From NCBI RefSeq assembly GCF_016756775.1, contig NZ_JAERMU010000007.1, positions 186,001 to 250,000 on the forward strand: a stretch of 64,000 nucleotides of DNA, read 5' to 3'. How positions within the stretch are numbered: position 1 is the stretch's first letter; each line of letters begins with the position of its first letter. Positions 49,889 to 58,812 of this stretch are shown one piece after another. The stretch comes from Dryocola clanedunensis subsp. sulfonylureivorans. GTDB taxonomy: Bacteria; Pseudomonadota; Gammaproteobacteria; Enterobacterales; Enterobacteriaceae. The notes under the pieces are model-generated. The model was not told where the DNA came from. It was given only the letters and a program-made list of their open reading frames with translations, and ran no database searches. The position numbers and the translations under genes were made by a program.

Positions 49889-50067
49889 ATGCTGATTATT
49901 TATTTGATACCTTAGCGATATATCGTCTGCCGGGCTACTGGCAATATCGGCATTTGTGCTAAAAATCACAGTTCTTTTATTAATCAGATGTAGCGAGAGG
50001 GTAAAGGTAATGAGAGGGGAAAGTGGATGATTTCTTTATAATTGATTGAAAATTAACATTAAGTTAA

Positions 50068-50099
50068 CTCGCCTTTGTCGGGGAAAACACAAAGGCGAG
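50068..50099 (-). terminator. Hairpin after the SorC regulator gene
   Basis: An 11-bp perfect stem CTCGCCTTTGT / ACAAAGGCGAG begins 7 bases past the regulator stop. The following T run is weak. Confidence 0.65.
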
Positions 50100-50106
50100 C
50101 GGCCGA

Positions 50107-51057
50107 TCACTCTTTAAGCAATAACCTTGCCGAAGGGTAATCGGTGATAAGCACGTCGATATACCCCCCCGTCAGCGCACCTTTGATGGCCGCAACTTTC
50201 TCCGCGCCGCCTGCCAGAGCCACGACGTTAGGGCATTTCTTCACCTTTTCAAGCTCCATGCCGATAACCGGATCTTCTTCATTGCGTAACACCGCGTTGC
50301 CCTGTTTGTCGTAGTAATGCAGACAGATGTCCCCGACGGCGTTGCGCTCCGCCAGCATCTTCAGCATTTCGTCATGGTAGTAGTTATCCGAGGTTTTCAG
50401 CAGCTGCGAAGGCTCAAGGCTACCAATCCCGACAATGGCAATATCCACCTCATCGAAACGGGCGATAACGTCGGCAACATCTTTGCTGGCGACCAGGCGG
50501 TTTTTCTCTTCCATGGAGCCTTCAATGCTCTGCGAAGGCAGAAGCCAGGCTTCACAGTTCAGATGCTGGGCGAGGGTCTGGGTGAGGATGGTTGCCTGAA
50601 CGTTGCCGTTGGGTCCGACGCCGCCGAGCAGCTGAATAATGCCGCTGGCTTTTAAATTCTGGGTGTGGACGGCATCGACCATCGCGCGAATGGTCGAACT
50701 CCAGGAGGAGATACCAATCAAATCTTTAGGCCGTAAGCGTGTTTCGAGATAGTGCGCAGCGGCGGAGCCGATGGCGCGCTTGATCGCCGCGTCGCTCGCA
50801 TCTTCTTCGACATCCACAATCACGGCTTGCTTCAGGCCGTAGCGTTCTTCAATCCCTTTTTCCAGATTCAAAAAAATGTTTGAGGGCTGCACTACGCTTA
50901 TTTTGACCACGCCCTCTTTCTGGCAGCGGGTAATGGCCCGGGAGACGAAGGACTGGGAAAGAGAGAGTAACTCAGCGATATCAGATTGCTTACGCCCTTC
51001 CAGATAATAGAGCGTGGCAATTTTTACCAACAGGCGCTGTTCATCCTGCTTAGCCAT
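50107..51057 (-). CDS. SorC-family transcriptional regulator
   Basis: A 316-residue regulator with an N-terminal helix-turn-helix (LYYLEGRKQSDIAELLSLSQSFVSRAI) and a C-terminal sugar-phosphate-binding domain (IGISSWSSTIRAMV and VALAGGAEKVAAIKGAL). SorC, DeoR(Bacillus) and EryD proteins use this domain to sense a pathway phosphate intermediate. The ATG at 51057 follows GAGGAA. It lies between the leftward kinase operon and the rightward transketolase genes and probably controls both. Confidence 0.88.
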   Translation of the reverse strand: MAKQDEQRLLVKIATLYYLEGRKQSDIAELLSLSQSFVSRAITRCQKEGVVKISVVQPSNIFLNLEKGIEERYGLKQAVIVDVEEDASDAAIKRAIGSAAAHYLETRLRPKDLIGISSWSSTIRAMVDAVHTQNLKASGIIQLLGGVGPNGNVQATILTQTLAQHLNCEAWLLPSQSIEGSMEEKNRLVASKDVADVIARFDEVDIAIVGIGSLEPSQLLKTSDNYYHDEMLKMLAERNAVGDICLHYYDKQGNAVLRNEEDPVIGMELEKVKKCPNVVALAGGAEKVAAIKGALTGGYIDVLITDYPSARLLLKE

Positions 51058-51224
51058 ACAATTCCTCAATATAAATCAATTAAGTGCAGCCAGATGTGGG
51101 ACACATATTACCCGATCGGCGACGCCTGTTCAGCGTGACGGGACGCATATTTTTTGCCATTCCCTGCGAAGGGTGCTGGACAATTGAGCAAAAAGGAGAA
51201 CATACTTGAATAGTAAATTATATA

Positions 51225-51238
51225 TGAATATATATTCA
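51225..51238. promoter_or_regulatory. Candidate SorC-regulator operator 2
   Basis: TGAATATATATTCA is a perfect 14-base palindrome; a further half site (TTGAATAGTAAA) lies 18 bases before it. The position, 170 bases upstream of the regulator ATG, fits autoregulation. Confidence 0.6.
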
Positions 51239-51361
51239 CAGGCAATTTCGCGCTCCATAAGTGTGAGGTTGCCACGGGAATGACAGCGGGGGAGGCCAAC
51301 TTTTTCTGACATCATCCGATCGCCATACAGCCCGATCGCGCTGATTTTTTTTATCGCCATT

Positions 51362-51375
51362 GGAATAAATATTCA
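51362..51375. promoter_or_regulatory. Candidate SorC-regulator operator 3
   Basis: GGAATAAATATTCA matches 12 of 14 positions of operator 2. It lies just upstream of the transketolase ribosome site. Confidence 0.55.
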
Positions 51376-51403
51376 ATAATGAAATTAAATTCAGAGGTGG
51401 AAC

Positions 51404-52234
51404 ATGAATCCCTACAACTATGATGTTAGCCAGCTTGAGAAAGCGGCGCGGGCGGTACGCCGGCATATCATCAGACTTAACGCCAACAGCCCGGCCGGTG
51501 GCCACACCGGGGCCGATTTGTCACAGGTTGAGCTGCTCACGACCCTCTATTTTCGGATACTCAACGTTTCCCCGGATCGTCTGGATGATGACCAAAGAGA
51601 CATCTATATCCAGTCCAAAGGCCATGCGGTGGGATGTTATTACTGCGTGCTTGCCGAAGCGGGGTTCATTCCGGTGGACTGGCTGCAGACTTATCAGCAG
51701 CCAAACTCACATCTTCCGGGCCACCCGGTAAAACAGAAAACGCCCGGCGTGGAGCTGAATACCGGTGCGCTGGGACATGGTCTGCCCGTGGCCGTCGGGC
51801 TGGCGCTGGCTGCAAAGAAAAATAACAGCCCGCGTCGCGTCTTTCTGATTACCGGCGATGGTGAACTGGCGGAAGGCAGTAACTGGGAGGCGGCGCTGGC
51901 GGCGGCTCATTATGGCCTCGACAACCTCGTCATCATTAACGACAAAAATAACCTTCAGCTGGCGGGCGCAACCAAAGACATTATGAATACCGATCCGCTG
52001 GCGGACAAATGGCGCGCTTTTGGTATGGAAGTCACGGAGTGCGCGGGCAATGATATCGCCGCCGTGGTGACCGCCATTGAGCAATTAACCCAGAAAGGGA
52101 AGCCAAACGTGATTATTGCCCATACCACTAAAGGTGCCGGCGTCTCGTTTATTCAGGGACGGCCGGAGTGGCATCACCGGGTACCCAAAGGCGATGAAAT
52201 AGAACTGGCTCTGGAGGAACTGAAAGATGCGTAA
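51404..52234 (+). CDS. Transketolase-like protein, N-terminal (TPP-binding) subunit
   Basis: A 276-residue half transketolase. The thiamine diphosphate motif is clear: ITGDGELAEGSNWEAALAAAHYGLDNLVIINDKN (GDG to N), and HLPGHPVKQKTPGVELNTGALGHGL forms the substrate channel. Enteric TktA/TktB are single chains of about 660 residues, so this is a dedicated paralogue. It overlaps the gene for the C-terminal half by 8 bases, so the pair forms one enzyme. Split transketolases are known in catabolic clusters, for example apulose-4-phosphate transketolase. Confidence 0.9.
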   Translation: MNPYNYDVSQLEKAARAVRRHIIRLNANSPAGGHTGADLSQVELLTTLYFRILNVSPDRLDDDQRDIYIQSKGHAVGCYYCVLAEAGFIPVDWLQTYQQPNSHLPGHPVKQKTPGVELNTGALGHGLPVAVGLALAAKKNNSPRRVFLITGDGELAEGSNWEAALAAAHYGLDNLVIINDKNNLQLAGATKDIMNTDPLADKWRAFGMEVTECAGNDIAAVVTAIEQLTQKGKPNVIIAHTTKGAGVSFIQGRPEWHHRVPKGDEIELALEELKDA

Positions 52235-53168
52235 TGCAGAACACCTTGCGAACGTGATGGTGCAGGCCTTTATTGATGCCGTGGATCGTGGCGTTGACCT
52301 CGTACCGGTTGTGGCGGATTCAACATCAACCGCTAAGATTGCCCCCTTTATCAAAAAATACCCCGACAGAGTCGTGAACGTGGGGATAGCCGAGCAGAGC
52401 CTGGTCGGTATGGCTGCCGGGCTGTCGCTGGGGGGCAAAATCGCGGTGACCTGTAATGCCGCGCCTTTCCTCGTTTCGCGTGCCAACGAACAAATTAAAG
52501 TCGACATCTGTTACAACAATACCAACGTTAAACTGTTTGGCCTGAATGCCGGGGCAAGCTACGGGCCGCTGGCCAGTACACACCATGCGATAGATGATCT
52601 CTCTGTGATGCGCGGTTTTGGCAATATTCAAATCTTTGCGCCATCTTCCCCGCTCGAGTGCCGCAAAATCATTGATTACGCGTTGGCGTATCAAGGGCCG
52701 GTCTATATCCGCATGGACGGCAAAGAGCTGCCGGAATTATATGATGAAAGCTATACCTTCGTTCCCGGAGCGGTGAACATCCTGCGTGAAGGGCATGACG
52801 TGGCGCTGGTGGCGACGGGGTCTACCGTCCATGAAATCGCCGATGCTGCCGCCGTGCTCGCTGACGAAGGTATCCAGGTGAAAGTCATCGGCGTTCCTTC
52901 TCTTCGCCCATGCGATAGCGCTGCACTCATGCAGGTATTAAAGGACTGCCGCACGGTGATTACCGTTGAAGAGCACAATATCAACGGCGGGCTGGGCAGC
53001 CTGGTGGCTGAGGTGCTGGCTGAAAATGGCGCAACGGCCAGACTCAAACGACTGGGGATCCCGGACGGCAGCTACGCAGCCGCAGCCGACCGTCGCTTCC
53101 TGCGCCAGTACCATGGTTTTGATGCCCAGAGCATCGTCGGGCTGGTCAAAGAGATGAGCCAGAGCTGA
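52227..53168 (+). CDS. Transketolase-like protein, C-terminal subunit
   Basis: The 313-residue partner with the Pyr domain (FPFxxRVVNVGIAEQSLVGMAAGL type: here DRVVNVGIAEQSLVG, whose glutamate activates TPP) and the transketolase C-terminal domain (VALVATGSTVHEIADAA, then EEHNINGGLGSLVAEVLAENG). It begins inside the last codons of the N-terminal subunit gene, so translation is coupled. A hairpin terminator and a dispersed element follow. Confidence 0.9.
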   Translation: MRNAEHLANVMVQAFIDAVDRGVDLVPVVADSTSTAKIAPFIKKYPDRVVNVGIAEQSLVGMAAGLSLGGKIAVTCNAAPFLVSRANEQIKVDICYNNTNVKLFGLNAGASYGPLASTHHAIDDLSVMRGFGNIQIFAPSSPLECRKIIDYALAYQGPVYIRMDGKELPELYDESYTFVPGAVNILREGHDVALVATGSTVHEIADAAAVLADEGIQVKVIGVPSLRPCDSAALMQVLKDCRTVITVEEHNINGGLGSLVAEVLAENGATARLKRLGIPDGSYAAAADRRFLRQYHGFDAQSIVGLVKEMSQS

Positions 53169-53204
53169 GCTACACTGGCAGGCTTTGCCCTTTTCGTCAG
53201 TAAA

Positions 53205-53232
53205 ATGCCTGATGTCTGCCATCAGGCGTTTT
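53205..53232 (+). terminator. Transketolase operon terminator (same palindrome as at 42205)
   Basis: The palindrome GCCTGATG / CATCAGGC is followed by GTTTT, 36 bases after the stop. The same 21 bases stand at the other end of the cluster. Confidence 0.85.
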
Positions 53233-53316
53233 AGATTGCTGACAAAGAAGGAACAAACGTGGTTTTTCCTTCTTTGTGGTAAGCAGACGAAAATCAATGA
53301 ATTGATTTTCCTTGTT
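53233..53316. repeat. Dispersed two-hairpin element, copy B
   Basis: The reverse-oriented copy of the element at 9614-9696, with about seven differences in 84 bases. Both hairpins are kept, although the longer stem has acquired mismatches near its loop. It fills the gap between the transketolase terminator and the stop of the PRD regulator gene. No flanking duplication is visible here. Confidence 0.75.
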
Positions 53317-53322
53317 TTTTAC

Positions 53323-55428
53323 TCAGTCCGGCAAAACGGCCAGCACATCCTGTAAAGACGCTGCCTTTAGCATTTGTTGCAGCATGCTGTCGTCGCTTAT
53401 CAAATCATTCAGGGCGCTCAGCAGCGGAATGTGTGACAGGTTTGCAGCAGGCACCAGAATAATGATGAGCCGCGGAGTGACCTGGTGGGTGCCGTTGTCG
53501 AACTGTAGCGGCTGTTTTAGCTTCAGCAATGCCAGTGCAGGGGCGGCCAGGCCAGGCGGCGGCGCGTCATGCAGTAATAACACATCGGGCGAGAGATACA
53601 TTGTCAGGCCTGATTTTTCGATGTGGGCAATAATCCCTTCGGCATAGTCAGACGTGATGACACGTTGATCGACCAGCGGTTTTGCCGCTTTGCGCACCGC
53701 TTTTCGCCATTCGAGCGTTTGAGCACAATATTGCACACGACCATGGAGATGCCCGGCAAGCGATCTGCATTGCGGGAGTGCTTCTCCGCCAGAGGCCTGG
53801 TGCAAATAGCGTTGCACTATGCCGCTGAAATCCTGATGGAGCGCCTCTTTCATCTGCGGCGCGTAATTTGCCGCCGCAGCGACCAGCGCGTTAACCAGCT
53901 CATGCTCCAGAACGTTATCGTTCTTACTTTCCAGCACGTTTCGGAGCTGGATCTTCTCATTTGCGCTAAGCATGTGCTGAACAAGCACGTGATGAACGCC
54001 GTGTAACTTTTCCCTGGGAAGGGCAATGCTGCTGACCACCAGCCGGGTATGGGCCGGCATCGGCTGGGCCATAAATTTGCTGTAAGAGAGGTGGCGAATA
54101 TCCAGCGGCAGCACCGTCAGATTGCGCAGCTGATTTTCAAGTATGGCGGTGGACGATACGCCGCCTTCGGTGACCAGCAGCACCGCCTGTTCGCCGGTTT
54201 CCGGCTTGCGGTCGAGCCAGGCGGCAAAACTGATGGTGATATAGCTCAGCTCATCATCATTGAAGGCGACCTGATACTCCGCTTCAAGCTCGGTAATCGC
54301 CTGCTGGCACAGCTGAAAAATTAACGGATAACGCTGGATAACATCGTCTCGCAGCACGTTTTCGCTTTTTATATTGAATAAGCAGCGGTGGATGGCAGGC
54401 CCAAGATGTGAGAAAAGCCGCGCCACCAGATTCGAAACGTCAGAAAAATAGACGCCAGAGAGAGACTGAAATTGCTCAACAAGTCGCTGAATGCAGGAGG
54501 TCAGACGCTTATCTTCCGCACTGTCGCCAGGAGTGCTGGCAATTTTTTTGCTGACGGAAAGCAAGAGCGTTAAAAACAGCGTATTCCCCGCAATCTCCCC
54601 AATATTAAGCAGTTCGGACAAACAGTTATTGAGCGAGGCGGCGGCCCAGCATTCAGGCTGGCTACGCAGCGCGTTTATCTGCGCGGCAGTGAATTCAACA
54701 TAGTGGCCCTGCAAGGTATCCAGCAGGCTGAACATCATCATGTACAGCAGCAGCCGCTTATCTTTATCGCTGAACACGCAGTTCAGATGGCTTTCCGCCT
54801 GGTCAATGGCAAAGACAATGGCGCTTTTGACCTTGTCCGTGCATAACCCCTGTTCTGTCAGGTGCTTGCGCAGAACCTGTTCCACTCTTATTTCCACCTG
54901 GGCCTGAGCATATTTCAGCGAGCGCTGAAGCATCTGGTGGATGCACAGGCGCAGCTCGAGCTGACCGCCCGTGATGTGATAACCCTCTTTTTTACTGACG
55001 CTGAGCGTCAGGCCATGCTGCTCCTGTAGCGCCGACTTCAGGGTGCTGAGGTCGTCGAGCGTTGTGTTGCGGCTGACATTATTAAGCTTGCTGAGCTGCT
55101 GGGTTAACAGAGGAAGGTTTGAGCAGGCGATGTTTAACAGAAGGTGGTTGCGACGCTCCTCGGAGCATAATTTGTAGCCCTGTTCGTCAAGGCTTGCCAG
55201 ATGGTTAAGAATGGATTCGACTTCCTGTTCCTGCAAACTCAAGCCCTGATGCCCGTCAACCCGCAGAGCTGAGAATCCGGCGTGGACCAGCCAGTCGTCG
55301 ATTTTTTTCCGGCGGTAGTAAAAGTTACGCTGCGGCAGATCTAACCTCTCGCACAGCGCACGGAGGGTCAGGCCCGGTTCGGCGGCCACTTTTTTGATGA
55401 TATCAACGGCAAGGTGATCCAGCTGCAT
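53323..55428 (-). CDS. PRD-containing transcriptional regulator (BglG/MtlR type)
   Basis: A 701-residue regulator of PTS operons. It has an N-terminal helix-turn-helix (LTLRALCERLDLPQRNFYYRRKKI), a second DNA-binding segment, two PTS regulation domains at about 180-390, an EIIB-like part and a C-terminal EIIA-like part. The EIIB-like loop reads VTEGGVSSTAI and lacks the phospho-cysteine; a histidine is kept in the EIIA-like VLLLHDAPPPG. The ATG at 55428 follows AAAGGAT. As last gene of the operon it probably activates it in response to the transport state of the EII proteins. Confidence 0.85.
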   Translation of the reverse strand: MQLDHLAVDIIKKVAAEPGLTLRALCERLDLPQRNFYYRRKKIDDWLVHAGFSALRVDGHQGLSLQEQEVESILNHLASLDEQGYKLCSEERRNHLLLNIACSNLPLLTQQLSKLNNVSRNTTLDDLSTLKSALQEQHGLTLSVSKKEGYHITGGQLELRLCIHQMLQRSLKYAQAQVEIRVEQVLRKHLTEQGLCTDKVKSAIVFAIDQAESHLNCVFSDKDKRLLLYMMMFSLLDTLQGHYVEFTAAQINALRSQPECWAAASLNNCLSELLNIGEIAGNTLFLTLLLSVSKKIASTPGDSAEDKRLTSCIQRLVEQFQSLSGVYFSDVSNLVARLFSHLGPAIHRCLFNIKSENVLRDDVIQRYPLIFQLCQQAITELEAEYQVAFNDDELSYITISFAAWLDRKPETGEQAVLLVTEGGVSSTAILENQLRNLTVLPLDIRHLSYSKFMAQPMPAHTRLVVSSIALPREKLHGVHHVLVQHMLSANEKIQLRNVLESKNDNVLEHELVNALVAAAANYAPQMKEALHQDFSGIVQRYLHQASGGEALPQCRSLAGHLHGRVQYCAQTLEWRKAVRKAAKPLVDQRVITSDYAEGIIAHIEKSGLTMYLSPDVLLLHDAPPPGLAAPALALLKLKQPLQFDNGTHQVTPRLIIILVPAANLSHIPLLSALNDLISDDSMLQQMLKAASLQDVLAVLPD

Positions 55429-55474
55429 GCGCGATCCTTTCAAATCCGGCGCCGGAGCGCCGGTAAACTCTGAA

Positions 55475-56542
55475 TCAGAGGAATGAAGGGAACGGCAAAT
55501 CAGTTTCCGCTTCAAAAATATCCGGGAAGCCGCGAGGGTGTTGATAAACGCGGCGATCTTTATCCTGAGGATAAACAAATTTACCGCCGGGCTGCCAGAT
55601 GAAAGGCACAAAGTTGTATTGCAGGCGGTGACGGCGCATTTCGAAAAGCGTCAGAATTTCATTGGTATCCGCCATCATGTTACACCAGATATCGTGATGG
55701 AACGGGATCATCACCTGAGTGCGTAAGGCCTCTGCCATGCGCAGGATATCCACCGAGGTCATTTTGTCGGTGATACCGATCGGGTTTTCACCAAACGATC
55801 CTAACGCCACGTCGATTTGGTTCTGTTTGCCGTGCTGGGCATACATATTGGAATAATGTGAGTCGCCGGAATGGTAGATATTCCCGCCCGGCGTTTTGAC
55901 CAGATAATTGACGGAGCGGAGATCCATGTCGGGGATCTCACGGCCTTCATCGGCCAGCGGTTTCGGCGGCTCGGTGATCAGGATGGTACGGTCCGACGAC
56001 TCCAGCACCAGAATCTCCATATCTTTGATTTTTACTACATCGCCTGGTTTTACCACGCGGCAGCGGTCGGCCGGAACGCCCCATTTCATCCACAGATCGA
56101 CGCACGCCTGCGGCCCGATAAACGGCACGTCATCTTTGCAGTTTTTAAGCACGGCGGCAGCCACGTTAATATCGATATGGTCGGCGTGATAGTGCGTGGA
56201 AAGCACGGCGTCGATCTCACGAATGGAGAAGGGATCAAGAACAAACGGCGTGCTGCGCAGATTCGGCTGGGCAATGCGCGCCCCGCTCATACGCGCCATC
56301 TGGTGGCTCGGCTTCATGTCTGGCAGATCTTTCTTGCGCTTCCCGGTGCCGCACCAGAAGTCGATGCTGATGTTGGCGTTACCCGACGTTTTGATCCACA
56401 TGCCGACGCAGCCCAGCCACCACATGGCTACCGATCCTGCGGCGACCTGCTCGGCTTCGATTTCATCATTGAGCCAGGTGCCCCACTCGGGGAAGGTGTT
56501 TTGTACCCAGCTTTCACGTGTGATCTCATTTACATTGCTCAT
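55475..56542 (-). CDS. UlaG-like metallo-beta-lactamase-fold lactonase
   Basis: A 355-residue protein close to E. coli UlaG, L-ascorbate-6-phosphate lactonase. The metal motif is THYHADHID (UlaG THDHNDHID), with further ligands in [10 protein letters not shown] and IPFHHDIW. Differences lie in the middle part ([19 protein letters not shown]). By family it opens a phosphorylated lactone brought in by the PTS. It lies between the PRD regulator and the UlaD-like gene, 9 bases after the latter. Confidence 0.87.
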   Translation of the reverse strand: MSNVNEITRESWVQNTFPEWGTWLNDEIEAEQVAAGSVAMWWLGCVGMWIKTSGNANISIDFWCGTGKRKKDLPDMKPSHQMARMSGARIAQPNLRSTPFVLDPFSIREIDAVLSTHYHADHIDINVAAAVLKNCKDDVPFIGPQACVDLWMKWGVPADRCRVVKPGDVVKIKDMEILVLESSDRTILITEPPKPLADEGREIPDMDLRSVNYLVKTPGGNIYHSGDSHYSNMYAQHGKQNQIDVALGSFGENPIGITDKMTSVDILRMAEALRTQVMIPFHHDIWCNMMADTNEILTLFEMRRHRLQYNFVPFIWQPGGKFVYPQDKDRRVYQHPRGFPDIFEAETDLPFPSFL

Positions 56543-56551
56543 TCTTCTTCC

Positions 56552-57190
56552 TTAATTTCTTGTGGATTTAGCGATAGCTTCAAAACTCAGCGCCGCACCC
56601 CGGCGGTCTTGCGCATTCAGAATTGCCCCGCCGACGATGGCGATTGCAGGCTGTAGCTGCTCTTTTATGGCCGGCAGGGTGCTGAGGTTAATTCCACCAG
56701 CCAGCGCCATCGTTAAGCCGCAGGCCTCGTTGACGTCCAGAAACTCACGGAAAGCCTGCTGCGGATCGTCTCCGCAATCGGCGTTTTTGTGGACGCACAG
56801 ATGCGTTGCGCCAAGCGCTTTCAGCTCGCGGGCGCGCTGTACCGGGTCGGGAACGGATTGCAGGTCAAACACCACGGTGGCGTTATTCTGTCTGGCAATC
56901 GCCAGCACTTTGCTGACGGCGGTGTCGCTGGCGACCGCCAGCATGGAGTAATACTCGGGCAGACACTGCGCCATCAGCGAGGCTTCCCGCTCCGGGCCAT
57001 CAATGATTTTCATATCGAGAAACAGGGGCTTGTCCGGGCAGATCGCGCGGATCTCTTTCACGATGGCAATGCCGCTGTGTTTAAGCAGTGAAGTGCCCAC
57101 TTCAATAATATCCACATGTGGCCCCGCTTCCCGGACAACGTCCAGCGCTTTGCGAGGGTCTAATAAATCAAGTGCCAGCTGAATTTTCAT
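56552..57190 (-). CDS. 3-keto-L-gulonate-6-phosphate decarboxylase / hexulose-6-phosphate synthase family protein
   Basis: A 212-residue barrel of the orotidine decarboxylase suprafamily (UlaD, SgbH, HPS). The start ALDLLD, the glutamate of IIEVGTSLLKHSG and the metal/catalytic DMKIIDG (D-x-K-x-x-D) are present. These enzymes decarboxylate 3-keto-L-gulonate-6-P or, as HPS, condense formaldehyde with ribulose-5-P. The UlaG-like gene and UlaA-type PTS favour the decarboxylase. The ATG at 57190 has AAGGAG upstream. Confidence 0.85.
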   Translation of the reverse strand: MKIQLALDLLDPRKALDVVREAGPHVDIIEVGTSLLKHSGIAIVKEIRAICPDKPLFLDMKIIDGPEREASLMAQCLPEYYSMLAVASDTAVSKVLAIARQNNATVVFDLQSVPDPVQRARELKALGATHLCVHKNADCGDDPQQAFREFLDVNEACGLTMALAGGINLSTLPAIKEQLQPAIAIVGGAILNAQDRRGAALSFEAIAKSTRN

Positions 57191-57207
57191 CGTCAACTCC
57201 TTCACAG

Positions 57208-58509
57208 TTACACGACAAGGCCAAAGGCTGTGCCGATAAGTTTCAGTAGATACAACAGCGGTAGCCAGACCAGGCTGAAGTCAATATTCGAGAACATCAG
57301 GCCGGAGCCGTAGAGCGAGCCCATCATTGGGTAGAGCAAGATCACCCCGGCGTGGGCGATAACGCTGGTGATAAAGCCCGCGCCTAACGCGCCTTTATAG
57401 CCACCGTATTTATTGCCAAACACGCCCATGGTGCAGCCGTCGAAGAACATAATGATCGGGCTGGGGAAGACGATAATCGGGCTTTTCAGCAGGATAGTGG
57501 CCGCGGTGACCACCAGCGCACCTGCCACGGAGGCGATAAAGCCGAGCATGGCTCCTGTTGGTGAGTAGGGGAACAGCGCGGGGCAATCGAGGGCCGGGAC
57601 GGCGTCCGGTAGCAGGCGATCGGAGATCCCTTTAAAAGCGGGAACAATCGAGCCGATAAACATTCTCACGCCAATCAGCAGGATGACGACACCGGCGGTA
57701 AAGCTCAGACCCTGCATCAGCAGCCAGACAACCCAGTTGGTTTTACCGCTCAGTTCAGTAATGCCCTGTGCGCCTACCGAGAAACCGATGCCGAGGAAAA
57801 TCAGCGGCATCAGGAAGGCCAGCGAGATGGTGTTATCGCGAAACATCGACAGAAAGCCCGGCAGCTTCAGCTCTTCAGCATCCTGCGACGGACTGCCGAA
57901 CAGCGGGGCAACCTTGCTGGCGAGCCATGCGCCGACCTGCTGGTTATGCCCCAGAGTGAGATCGTCGCCGATGAAGTGCTGGCCCAGCTTGCGGGTAATG
58001 GCCGGCGTCAGCGTCCAGTAGAGGCCGCAAAGTATCGCCCCGGTCAGAATCAACGGCATGCCTGACAGACCAAGCGCACCCGGTAAAGCGAGTACCATAA
58101 ACGTCGCCAGAAAGAGCTGGATATGCACCGTCAGATACACGTTTTTGCAGCGTTTGAACGGGATGATGTAAACGAAAAACAGATGGAAGATAAAGCCAAG
58201 AATAAAGGTGAGCGTGACATCATTGGCGAGTTTTAACATCGCTACGCCAAACGCTGCTTCATTCGCTGGCAGCACCCCATGGATGCCGAGGGTCGTATTA
58301 AGCTGTCCCATTATGGGCGACAGCGATTTTAATAATGTCCCCGACCCGATAGTAATCACCAGCAGCCCGACGATTGTTTTTACCGTGCCATCGATAACTT
58401 CACTGGCTTTTTTGCGCTGCAGCATTAAACCAAACAGCGCAATAATGCCGAGGAACAAAGGAGCTTTGTCCAGTATCTGAAAAATAATAAAATGGATAAT
58501 ATCAGTCAT
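57208..58509 (-). CDS. PTS EIIC component, ascorbate (UlaA/SgaT) family
   Basis: A 433-residue permease with about eleven membrane spans, of the UlaA/SgaT family, for example LLVITIGSGTLLKSLSPIM near the N-terminus and PALDCPALFPYSPTGAMLGF in the second half. AGGAG stands 9 bases before the ATG at 58509; a GTG one codon earlier is also possible. It moves and, with EIIB, phosphorylates the substrate. It is shorter than E. coli UlaA (465). Confidence 0.87.
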   Translation of the reverse strand: MTDIIHFIIFQILDKAPLFLGIIALFGLMLQRKKASEVIDGTVKTIVGLLVITIGSGTLLKSLSPIMGQLNTTLGIHGVLPANEAAFGVAMLKLANDVTLTFILGFIFHLFFVYIIPFKRCKNVYLTVHIQLFLATFMVLALPGALGLSGMPLILTGAILCGLYWTLTPAITRKLGQHFIGDDLTLGHNQQVGAWLASKVAPLFGSPSQDAEELKLPGFLSMFRDNTISLAFLMPLIFLGIGFSVGAQGITELSGKTNWVVWLLMQGLSFTAGVVILLIGVRMFIGSIVPAFKGISDRLLPDAVPALDCPALFPYSPTGAMLGFIASVAGALVVTAATILLKSPIIVFPSPIIMFFDGCTMGVFGNKYGGYKGALGAGFITSVIAHAGVILLYPMMGSLYGSGLMFSNIDFSLVWLPLLYLLKLIGTAFGLVV

Positions 58510-58529
58510 CACACTTATCTCCTGATACG

Positions 58530-58811
58530 TTATGAAGAGAGCCTGGTCAGATACTCTCCAATGCTGCTTTCAATTTCTTGCTTACGGACAAAGTTGGTCA
58601 GCACAACAGTTTTGTCCTTTAACTCCTCCGGCATATTTGCAGCCAGTTCCCGGGTGGTGACATACAGATCAGCGGGAACGCTACGGATACTGCCCAAATC
58701 GCAGGTGTCGACTGAAACATCAATGTTCATTTTTTTAACGACTTGCTCAATATTCATTTTTGCAATCACACTTGAGCCAAGGCCCATTCCGCATACGCAA
58801 ACAATTTTCAT
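58530..58811 (-). CDS. PTS EIIB component, ascorbate (UlaB) family
   Basis: A 93-residue EIIB with the phospho-cysteine in VCVCGMGLGSSVIAK (CxMGxGSS type). The long upstream frame lies over the EIIA gene and is ignored; the ATG at 58811 has GGAG. It receives phosphate from EIIA and passes it to the sugar in EIIC. Confidence 0.9.
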   Translation of the reverse strand: MKIVCVCGMGLGSSVIAKMNIEQVVKKMNIDVSVDTCDLGSIRSVPADLYVTTRELAANMPEELKDKTVVLTNFVRKQEIESSIGEYLTRLSS

Positions 58812-58812
58812 T

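Larger units (their letters stand above)
49740..50106. other. Control region before the kinase operon
   Basis: This gap holds the promoter of the leftward sugar operon and the end of the SorC regulator gene. It contains the dyad TTGAATATATATTCG (49874-49888), shared with the regulator and transketolase promoters, and an 11-bp hairpin (50068-50099). Confidence 0.65.
51058..51403. other. Divergent control region, SorC regulator and transketolase
   Basis: No gene is present. The AT-rich core holds a perfect dyad (51225-51238) and a second near-copy (51362-51375) placed about 30 bases before the transketolase ATG. AGGTGG serves as ribosome site for the latter. Confidence 0.65.
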
